Positions 7,065 through 12,536 of a stretch of DNA of 12,536 nt are shown piece after piece. A model generated the notes under the pieces. The model saw only the letters and a program-made list of their open reading frames with translations. It ran no database searches and had not been told where the DNA came from. Positions within the stretch are counted from its first letter, which is position 1. Each line of letters begins with the position of its first letter. The stretch is from Marinospirillum sp. (GTDB taxonomy: Bacteria > Pseudomonadota > Gammaproteobacteria > Pseudomonadales > Halomonadaceae). Where the stretch lies: NCBI GenBank assembly GCA_007116865.1, contig SKHR01000042.1, positions 1 to 12,536 on the forward strand, given 5' to 3'. The position numbers and the translations under genes are program-made.

Positions 7065-8149
7065 GCCTGCTTCTCCCTGGCAAGGGTCAGATAGGCAGTA
7101 GGACTGAGAGAGACCGCGCGAGTCAAATTGGCTGGCAACTGATCCAAAGGCAAAACCAGATGCACACCCCCCGTTTCAATGGCCACCTGATTCATGCCAA
7201 AGATCACCGAACTGGCTTCATCCTGAGCCAGGGTCACACCACCAGCCTGGTGTAAAGCCAGCATGCCTTGAGCCCCATCCCGACCCATGCCGGTCAGAAT
7301 CAAACCGATGCCCGCATGACGGTAGACCTTGGCAACAGAAGCCAGCAAATGATCACAGCTGGGGCGGTAAATATCCTTTTCCTGGCGCGCCTGAAGCCTG
7401 ACCCGATGTGCCGCATTCACCTCCAGATGGCACTCTGAAGGAGAAATATAAATACATCCGGGGCGGATCAACTCGCCTTCTTTGGCGACTCGAACCTCCA
7501 ACTGGCACAAACCATCAAGCCAACGCGCCATCCCGTCAACAAAACCATCGGACATATGCTGAGCAACCAGAATCGGGGCAGGAAAATCCGCTGGCAAACG
7601 AGGCAGGATACGCGCCAGTGCCTGTGGCCCTCCGGTTGATGAGGCAATCGCAACCACTCGCTCAAAATCAGGTTGTGGGACTTGAGTCGATTTAGGTAAA
7701 GGCGTTAGTTCAATGGATGCCTGCAGCATCCGATTGCTGCGACGAAACCGGGTAAATACTGAAACACCGGCTAACAAGCGAATTTTTCGCAACAGCTCTT
7801 GAGGTTCATCCGAGGTAAAGTCAGGCTTGCCAATCACCTCCAACGCACCGAGATCTAAAGCCTGGCAAGCACGCTGCGCATCGGCCTGACTACTGATCAC
7901 CAGGATAGGAACCGCCCGCTCATGCATGATCGCTTCAATCGCAGCCATGCCGTCCATGACCGGCATCATCAAATCCATGGTGACCAGGTCGGGTTTTAAA
8001 TCCGCACACAAACGAACCGCTTCATGGCCATTATGTGCCTCGCCCACGATCTGCATATCATCTTGATCTTCGATCAGACTGCGCAACAAAGCACGCGCCA
8101 GACTGCTGTCATCGACGATCAGGATGCGTAGCTTTTTTGCCAAGGTCAT
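7061..8149 (-). CDS. cheB: CheB methylesterase / glutamine deamidase response regulator (WspF-like)
   Basis: CheB removes methyl groups from receptor glutamates, and deamidates glutamines, once its receiver is phosphorylated by CheA; in Wsp systems this role is WspF and its loss locks the pathway on. The receiver (about 7-128 of 362) has Asp13/Asp14, acceptor Asp59 (VTMDLMMPVMDG), Ser86 or Ser87 (VISS) and Lys108. The esterase domain (about 163-350) has the expected triad: Ser171 in ASSTGGPQA, His198 in AQHMSDG and Asp291 in TGMGRDGA. The linker (about 130-160) is short, and length is normal for the family. It starts 8 bp after the receptor stop with only a poor ribosome site, and its TGA overlaps the cheR ATG. 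Placing cheB second, right after the receptor gene, differs from the wsp order, where wspF is next to last. Confidence 0.97.
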   Translation of the reverse strand: MTLAKKLRILIVDDSSLARALLRSLIEDQDDMQIVGEAHNGHEAVRLCADLKPDLVTMDLMMPVMDGMAAIEAIMHERAVPILVISSQADAQRACQALDLGALEVIGKPDFTSDEPQELLRKIRLLAGVSVFTRFRRSNRMLQASIELTPLPKSTQVPQPDFERVVAIASSTGGPQALARILPRLPADFPAPILVAQHMSDGFVDGMARWLDGLCQLEVRVAKEGELIRPGCIYISPSECHLEVNAAHRVRLQARQEKDIYRPSCDHLLASVAKVYRHAGIGLILTGMGRDGAQGMLALHQAGGVTLAQDEASSVIFGMNQVAIETGGVHLVLPLDQLPANLTRAVSLSPTAYLTLAREKQA

Positions 8150-8157
8150 CGCTTAGC

Positions 8158-10164
8158 CTACAGCTGCTCAGACTTTGAGTTGAACTCTTTGACCAGGTCA
8201 TTCAGGCGTTCTGACATAATGATCATTTCTTCACTGATTGCCGTGATTTCACGCACTGAGCGTGCATTATGGGAGCTGGCAGAAGCAATATCACGCAAAG
8301 CAGTGACTACCTGGCTGCTGGCAGTTTTTTGCTGGCGAGTCGATAAAGAGATCTGCTCCGCCGCATTAGTGGTGCGGCTGGCGGCCTGTACCAGTGCGTT
8401 GAGGTCTTCTGCCGTCGCAGAGCTGACCTCCATACCCGACTGAATAGAGTTTGCACCTTTTTCCGAAGTGATCACCAGGCGACTGATGGAGTCCTGGATT
8501 TCCTGAACTCGATTTTCAATTTCCATGGTCGAATCGGTGACGCTATCCGCCAGACGGCGGATTTCTCCGGCGACCACAGAAAAGCGTTTGCCAGATTCAC
8601 CTGCGCTGGATGCTTCTAAAGCAGCATTAAATGCGATGAGCTTGGTTTGATCGGCCAGATCATTGATCAGATCCATGACCTTGCTGATCTGCTTCGACTT
8701 AGCACCCAGCGCCATGATTTCATCGAGACTTTGCTGATTTTCGCGGTGAATATCAGCCATACGAGCCTGTAAATGCTGCATTGCATCCGCCCCTTTACGA
8801 CTGTTCTGGAGCGTTAAGTTGGCAACATCCACCACAGACTGAGAGTGATCAGCGATTTGGGTTGAGGACGCAGATAGCTCTTCCATGGTTGAAGTGATCT
8901 CTGCGACCGAAGAAGACATCTGTTCAACCGCTGCTGCCATGGATTGACTGACTTCATCCTGAAAATCGCTATTTTTACTCACCAATCCTGCGGTATAGGC
9001 AAGGCGTTCGGCAGATTCAGACAGTTGATTCGAGCTTTGCATCATGGCCTGAATGGCCCCTTGCAAACGCTCTAACAACTGGTTGGTTTGCCTGGCCAGA
9101 TCACCCAGTTCCGACTGATCAGGCACATCAATTCGTGCACTCAAATCCAAAGTACGGGTAATGCCCTGAAGTTGAAGCTGAAAACTGCGCAATGGCCGAG
9201 TCAGGATACCGACCAGAGGATAAAGCAAAACCAGAGCGACCAGACCTAAAACCAGTGCGATCAGTAAGGAGGTATAAAGCTGGCGGGTGATGGGTGACAT
9301 GAACTCCTGCTTGGGTACCTCCACCAGCAAATAGCGCTGTAAATCGGCGACCCAGATCGCGCCCACCAAAAGGGCTTGCCCCTGATAATTGACCTCGGTG
9401 ACCTGAATTCGGTCTGGATCAAGAATCTCACGTAACGCCCGATGCTCGCTTAAATCCGTGATCAACGCATCTGCCGACGCCACTTCAACTCGCCCGGCGG
9501 AGCTCACCAAAGAGGCTCGACCGCTCTCACCAAGGCGATAGTCACTGATCATCTCCGCCAAGTGCAGCATATCCAGGCCAACACCCGCCACCATGACTGG
9601 ATCACCATCAGGCAAGCGGCTGGCACTGCTATAGTTGACGAACATCTGCAAGCGCTCGCCACTAAACTCATTTGAATCCAGGTTCAACTCATAGGGTGCG
9701 CCACTATTGAGATAACGAAAATACCAGCCATCATCGCTTGACTGGCGGAACATTTGGCGCCGGTTTAGCTGGCCGTTTTGATAGTGATGATAAAAAATGC
9801 GCTCCCCATCATTAGCGGCGATAAAGACAATTCCCGCATCCAACTGCTCGAAGACTCGAGACATTTCACGTTGCACCTCATCAAGGCCGGCCTCAGGCAT
9901 TCCTTGACGCACCCAGGTTTCGATATAGGTGTTAGCCGCCAGGTTTCTTGACACTTGAATACTCGGTGCCAGGCGTAACGCAACTTGATCGCCCAGGTGG
10001 TGCAGTTGCGCTGGCAATTCCTGCTCAAGAAGGCTTTGAGTTCGACTGGCGGTATAAAAATGTGACTGCAAAGCCAGCAGAAAAAAATTCATCAAGCCTA
10101 ACAACAGAGCAAAAGCGAGAAAGAGTCGAAGACGAAGAGACAGTTGGGTCCACAAGGTTCGCAT
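8158..10164 (-). CDS. Methyl-accepting chemosensory receptor with Cache-like periplasmic domain (WspA-like)
   Basis: This 668-residue inner-membrane receptor is the likely sensory input of the cluster and its first gene. After a positively charged N-terminus comes TM1 (about 13-33), a large periplasmic region (about 34-295), TM2 (about 296-321), a HAMP domain (about 320-375) and a long cytoplasmic coiled coil (about 376-662). The periplasmic part has Cache-like features: GWYFRYLNSG (146-155), PYELNLD (157-163) and VAGVGLDM (192-199). The hairpin tip, DQTKLIAFNAALEASSAGES at 505-524, is clearly MCP-like, but the usual N and R (as in QTN and EAAR) are replaced by K508 and S520. There is no C-terminal NWETF-type tether for CheR. 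ATG 10164 has no strong ribosome site. A candidate promoter lies about 95 bp upstream. The ligand cannot be deduced; surface contact or a small molecule are both possible. Confidence 0.95.
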   Translation of the reverse strand: MRTLWTQLSLRLRLFLAFALLLGLMNFFLLALQSHFYTASRTQSLLEQELPAQLHHLGDQVALRLAPSIQVSRNLAANTYIETWVRQGMPEAGLDEVQREMSRVFEQLDAGIVFIAANDGERIFYHHYQNGQLNRRQMFRQSSDDGWYFRYLNSGAPYELNLDSNEFSGERLQMFVNYSSASRLPDGDPVMVAGVGLDMLHLAEMISDYRLGESGRASLVSSAGRVEVASADALITDLSEHRALREILDPDRIQVTEVNYQGQALLVGAIWVADLQRYLLVEVPKQEFMSPITRQLYTSLLIALVLGLVALVLLYPLVGILTRPLRSFQLQLQGITRTLDLSARIDVPDQSELGDLARQTNQLLERLQGAIQAMMQSSNQLSESAERLAYTAGLVSKNSDFQDEVSQSMAAAVEQMSSSVAEITSTMEELSASSTQIADHSQSVVDVANLTLQNSRKGADAMQHLQARMADIHRENQQSLDEIMALGAKSKQISKVMDLINDLADQTKLIAFNAALEASSAGESGKRFSVVAGEIRRLADSVTDSTMEIENRVQEIQDSISRLVITSEKGANSIQSGMEVSSATAEDLNALVQAASRTTNAAEQISLSTRQQKTASSQVVTALRDIASASSHNARSVREITAISEEMIIMSERLNDLVKEFNSKSEQL

Positions 10165-10259
10165 AGTTTTTTACCGGCCTGAGTGATAGATACAGGGCCA
10201 CACCCCCGTGCTATTTATTGAAAGCTAACGATACAAGTCTGTGCAATCAAGTAAAATTT

Positions 10260-10265
10260 ATTATA
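10260..10265 (-). promoter_or_regulatory. Candidate sigma70 -10 box for the chemosensory operon
   Basis: A perfect TATAAT reads on the minus strand, 95 bp upstream of the receptor ATG. Seventeen bases upstream the -35 position reads AGATTG, a poor match to TTGACA, so the promoter may be weak or need an activator. The surrounding DNA is AT-rich. I see no sigma54 type -24/-12 pair. Confidence 0.35.
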
Positions 10266-10444
10266 CGGGCATTTTTTGTACGCAATCTATTACAAGGAAA
10301 GGAGCTAATGTCACTATTTCAATGTATTCGTAAACTGTAATATTTCCATGAGCGTGTTTAAGGATAGACTCCAAGCTCAACAGGTTGAATTTTCTTCCTG
10401 GCTGGAAGAAAAAGACCCTAACAAAGATCCACAAGATCTGGTCT

Positions 10445-10477
10445 GCGCCCCGCACCTGGTGTGGGGCGCTTCATTTT
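10445..10477 (+). terminator. Intrinsic terminator with no annotated gene upstream
   Basis: Bases 10445-10455 (GCGCCCCGCAC) pair with 10459-10469 (GTGTGGGGCGC) to give an 11-bp GC-rich stem with one G-U pair and a three-base loop. The sequence TTCATTTT follows. This is a good rho-independent terminator for plus-strand RNA. The minus strand has no U-run after the stem. No confident plus-strand gene lies upstream, so it may end a small RNA or block transcription entering grxA from the left. Confidence 0.75.
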
Positions 10478-10606
10478 AAAATGCGCAAACTATTATAAAC
10501 AGCAAAGCAATAGCATTTTGCAATGCTTAAATTAGCCTTTTTTGATTGGCATTTGGCCAGCGAGTCAGACAAACTAGTCCCATCTGATTAGCCCTAACTG
10601 AATCAA

Positions 10607-10611
10607 TGAGG
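10607..10611 (+). promoter_or_regulatory. Ribosome binding site that decides the grxA start
   Basis: TGAGG lies 6 bases before ATG 10618. It overlaps an in-frame ATG at 10606, which has no such site before it and would add four residues (MRFS) not typical of GrxA. ATG 10618 is therefore preferred. Confidence 0.65.
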
Positions 10612-10617
10612 TTCTCA

Positions 10618-10872
10618 ATGCATATCGTCATTTTTGGTCGTCCCGGTTGCCCTTTCTGTGTTCGCGCTAAAGACTTAGCAGAAAAACTGGAAGCAAAAGG
10701 TCAAGCCACTTATCGTTACGTTGATATTCATGCCGAAGGTATCACCAAGGCAGATCTGGAAAAAACCGTTGGCAAGCCTGTCGAAACCGTGCCACAGATT
10801 TTCGTCGACAAGGCGCATATCGGTGGTTTCACTGAACTGGATCGTTACATCAACGAACTCGCCCTGGCCTGA
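10618..10872 (+). CDS. grxA: Glutaredoxin 1 (GrxA)
   Basis: This small cytoplasmic dithiol glutaredoxin uses glutathione to reduce disulfides, classically in ribonucleotide reductase and other redox enzymes. The 84-residue product has the active site CPFC (Cys11, Cys14; E. coli has CPYC), the cis-proline TVP motif at 57-59 and the glutathione-binding GGFTE at 69-73. AEGITKADL and GKPVETVPQIFVD match E. coli GrxA closely from memory, and the length (85 in E. coli) fits. A perfect 10-bp hairpin follows the stop, then rlmJ 45 bp downstream in the same direction, so the two may be co-transcribed or separated by that hairpin. I see no OxyR-type site that I would defend in the upstream region. It is a housekeeping gene with no obvious link to the chemosensory cluster. 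Confidence 0.97.
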   Translation: MHIVIFGRPGCPFCVRAKDLAEKLEAKGQATYRYVDIHAEGITKADLEKTVGKPVETVPQIFVDKAHIGGFTELDRYINELALA

Positions 10873-10881
10873 TCCTTTACA

Positions 10882-10904
10882 GACTGCCAGCCTTGCTGGC
10901 AGTC
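10882..10904 (+). terminator. Perfect hairpin between grxA and rlmJ (possible weak terminator or control element)
   Basis: GACTGCCAGC (10882-10891) and GCTGGCAGTC (10895-10904) form a perfect 10-bp stem with a CTT loop. No proper U-run follows on either strand, so termination would be weak. The stem ends 13 bases before the rlmJ ATG, and CGGA at 10904-10907 can also pair with TCCG just before the start. It may stabilise the grxA end or limit rlmJ translation. Confidence 0.5.
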
Positions 10905-10917
10905 GGACTTATTCCGA

Positions 10918-11760
10918 ATGCTCAGTTATCGACACCGCTTTCATGCCGGCAATTTTGCCGATGTACTTAAACACCTGACGCTGATTTATCTGATTGATTA
11001 CCTGAATAAAAAAGATAAATCCTATCGACTATTAGACACCCACTCTGGCGCTGGTCGATACCCATTAAAAAGTGCCGATGCTGAAAAAACACAAGAGTTT
11101 AACGAAGGGGTTTCCCTGATCTTTGAGCAACGGGTTAAACACCCGACACTCAAAACCTATCGCAACCTGCTTAAAACGCTCAACCCTAATGGCCTCAGCC
11201 TTTATCCTGGCTCCCCGTTACTGGCCAGTTTATTGACTCGTCCACAAGACAGGCTGGTCTTCAATGAAATCCATCCACAAGACAGCCAGCGCCTTGAGCA
11301 GCTATTCAGCACTGAAAAACGTGTGCAGATTCACCACCAGGACGCCTACGCCCTTCTTAAAGCGACACTTCCCTTTGCAGAGAGACGTGGCCTGATCCTG
11401 ATTGACCCTTCTTATGAAATCAAACAGGAATATCAACTGCTGCCAGGGGCGATCAAAGAAGCCTTAAAACGCTTTGCAACGGGTATTTATGCGATTTGGT
11501 ATCCGGTCATCAATCGCCAGAGCACCGAGTCCTTTCTTCGCACGCTCATCGAAGCCGCCCAAAGCCAATCACGTCCCACGCTGCGCCTGGAACACTGCCC
11601 GTTACCGGACACCAACGGCCTTGGAATGAGCGGCAGCGGCATGCTGGTCATCAATCCACCCTACACCCTGGCGGATGATTTCCAGCCACTGATGCAAGAA
11701 CTGCAGGGGCTGCTCACTCAAGGCAAACCTGGCCGGGTGCTGATCAAAAAGACGGACTAA
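10918..11760 (+). CDS. rlmJ: 23S rRNA (adenine-2030-N6)-methyltransferase RlmJ
   Basis: RlmJ methylates N6 of A2030 in naked 23S rRNA during ribosome assembly, using S-adenosylmethionine. The start MLSYRHRFHAGNFADVLKH is the family's characteristic N-terminus, which fixes ATG 10918 even though no clear ribosome site precedes it (only GGA about 10 bases upstream, in a region that can fold). Residues 38-48 (LLDTHSGAGRY) form the SAM-binding motif, YPGSP lies at 96-100, and the catalytic motif is DPSYE at 163-167, where E. coli has DPPYE. AIWYPV near 192-197 is also typical. The length of 280 matches E. coli RlmJ. The TAA is one base from the stop of the convergent umuC gene, and no terminator is seen between them. 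Confidence 0.97.
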   Translation: MLSYRHRFHAGNFADVLKHLTLIYLIDYLNKKDKSYRLLDTHSGAGRYPLKSADAEKTQEFNEGVSLIFEQRVKHPTLKTYRNLLKTLNPNGLSLYPGSPLLASLLTRPQDRLVFNEIHPQDSQRLEQLFSTEKRVQIHHQDAYALLKATLPFAERRGLILIDPSYEIKQEYQLLPGAIKEALKRFATGIYAIWYPVINRQSTESFLRTLIEAAQSQSRPTLRLEHCPLPDTNGLGMSGSGMLVINPPYTLADDFQPLMQELQGLLTQGKPGRVLIKKTD

Positions 11761-11761
11761 C

Positions 11762-12536
11762 CTAGCGCGCCACCACCTCTGGCAAGTCCGCCCAGTCAGT
11801 GGTGTACTCGGGTGAGCGATTGGCCTGGCGCATTGGCCAGGCGGCTTCCTTGCGCGGCAAACCAAAACCCACTTTGCCGCGTCCTTGCTGCTGATTCAAC
11901 GTATCAATCACCTGCATCAACCGCTCATTACGCGCTTTCTGGATTTGCCGCTCTGGCGTCTCAAACAGCACCTGCTGACGCCGTGCTTTGGACGTCAAAT
12001 CCATCAGCAACACGCCGGCTTTTTGATAAACATAACCTGGCTGCCATAAACGCCTGAGTAATCGCCGCGCCACCTGAAGCATTTCCGTGGTGTCATCCGT
12101 GGGCTGATCAAACTGCCAAACCAGCGATTCACTGAATTGCGGCAAGTCACTGCGATAAGGGTTGGTTCTTAAAAACACGGTCATCGCTGATGTTTCACTG
12201 CGCTGAGCACGCAGCTTTTCGGCAGCACGCTGAACGTAGTGCTGCACTGCTTCCAGGCAGTCCTGCTCCAGACGGCAGGGAGAGCCGAAGGTACGCGATA
12301 CACGCAGTTGCTGACGCCCTTCAGCAGTCGATGCAGCGGGCGTTGCCTCGATGCCACGTAGTTCCAACTGAGTTCGCTGTAACACCACGGAAAAACGTTG
12401 TGCGATCCACTCCAACGGCGCCTCACGTAATTGCCAAGCGGTTTCGATGCCCATTGCCTCTAAGCGTTTTGCCAGCTTGGATCCAATGCCCCAGACCTGA
12501 TCAACCGGGGTGGCTTTTAAAAGGGCTTGTGTGGCC
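11762..12536 (-). CDS. umuC: UmuC, DNA polymerase V subunit, C-terminal part (5' end outside window)
   Basis: UmuC is the Y-family polymerase of the SOS response, making error-prone bypass of DNA lesions with UmuD'. Only about 258 C-terminal residues are present. The frame is open to the right edge, so the ATG at 12454 is internal (Met-Gly-Ile in an AMGIET context). Seen from the N-terminal side, the helix-hairpin-helix segment VDQVWGIGSKLAKRLEAMG is followed by the little-finger region, with SRTFGSP and MTVFLRTNPY. The tail is the UmuC-type end (KVGFGLP, AAWPMR, SPEYTTDWADLPEV), which resembles the DUF4113 region and separates UmuC from DinB. The catalytic palm and any umuD lie outside the window, so activity and LexA control cannot be judged. 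The gene is convergent with rlmJ, with a gap of one base. Confidence 0.95.
   Translation of the reverse strand, partial: ATQALLKATPVDQVWGIGSKLAKRLEAMGIETAWQLREAPLEWIAQRFSVVLQRTQLELRGIEATPAASTAEGRQQLRVSRTFGSPCRLEQDCLEAVQHYVQRAAEKLRAQRSETSAMTVFLRTNPYRSDLPQFSESLVWQFDQPTDDTTEMLQVARRLLRRLWQPGYVYQKAGVLLMDLTSKARRQQVLFETPERQIQKARNERLMQVIDTLNQQQGRGKVGFGLPRKEAAWPMRQANRSPEYTTDWADLPEVVAR

Larger units (their letters stand above)
10165..10617. other. Divergent intergenic region between the receptor operon and grxA
   Basis: This stretch of about 450 bp separates the leftward operon from rightward grxA and is mostly AT-rich, unlike its flanks. It holds the candidate -10 box of the operon and a purine-rich segment around 10292-10304 that resembles a ribosome site. 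A ten-codon frame follows it (10308-10340, MSLFQCIRKL). There is also a 43-codon plus-strand frame at 10348-10479 and the intrinsic terminator at 10445-10477 that ends that frame. A small inverted repeat AGCATT-TTGC-AATGCT sits at 10512-10527. No confident gene is present. The terminator suggests that a short rightward RNA may be made here. Confidence 0.6.

Noticed and set aside
3433..8160. Recurring TAGGCT sequence at gene junctions (near 806, 3437 and 8156) as a regulatory repeat
   Set aside because: Only six bases are shared, partly made up of stop codons and flanking codons; likely chance.
10308..10340. Ten-codon leader peptide (MSLFQCIRKL) behind a purine-rich ribosome-like site
   Set aside because: There is no run of regulatory codons, no alternative hairpins that would form an attenuator, and no downstream gene in the same transcript; too short to support alone.
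10261..10455. 64-codon frame on the minus strand in the intergenic region
   Set aside because: It starts within the terminator stem, has no ribosome site, has low-complexity hydrophobic composition, and overlaps the candidate promoter of the operon.
10512..10527. Inverted repeat AGCATT-TTGC-AATGCT before grxA as a terminator or operator
   Set aside because: The stem is only 6 bp and AT-rich, the nearest U-run is several bases away, and it matches no operator that I recognise.
1..12536. Mobile element, phage, defence island or CRISPR array
   Set aside because: No transposase, integrase, terminal repeats or regular repeat-spacer structure was seen; genes are chromosomal in character.

Overview
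The window looks like a gammaproteobacterial chromosome of moderate GC. The evidence is a GrxA-type glutaredoxin, an RlmJ rRNA methyltransferase starting with the family's MLSYRH N-terminus, and a UmuC polymerase tail, all closest in my reading to gammaproteobacterial forms. I see no rRNA, tRNA, insertion sequence, phage gene, CRISPR array or attachment site. The genus cannot be fixed from sequence alone.

Layout. Positions 2-454 (+) hold the 3' end of an unrecognised, helix-rich gene. Positions 410-10164 (-) are one compact co-directional cluster of eight genes, read from right to left: a membrane methyl-accepting receptor with a large periplasmic domain; the CheB methylesterase; a CheR methyltransferase with a C-terminal TPR-like region; a hybrid CheA kinase (Hpt, ATPase, CheW-like, receiver); a stand-alone receiver; an Hpt-REC-REC-GGDEF diguanylate cyclase; a CheW coupling protein; and a short CheW-like protein. 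Gaps are 0-45 bp and several stops and starts overlap, so the cluster is probably one operon read from upstream of 10164. Positions 10165-10617 are a divergent intergenic region with a candidate promoter for the operon and an orphan intrinsic terminator pointing the other way. To the right are grxA (+), rlmJ (+) and the 3' part of umuC (-).

How it works together. The gene set matches the Wsp pathway of Pseudomonas (alternative-cellular-function chemosensory class), where a receptor array drives a CheA-type kinase that phosphorylates a diguanylate cyclase, raising c-di-GMP and favouring surface attachment or biofilm. No flagellar or motor gene is present, which fits a second-messenger output rather than swimming control. 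Three things differ from the textbook wsp operon. The gene order is rearranged (A-F-C-E-receiver-R-like-W-W). There is an extra stand-alone receiver. The cyclase carries its own Hpt domain and two receivers with all phosphorylation residues, instead of the single receiver of WspR. Counting domains, the locus encodes two Hpt histidines and four non-CheB receiver aspartates, so a branched or multi-step phosphorelay into c-di-GMP is possible. That is the main point of interest. The wiring is inferred from domains and not shown by the sequence.
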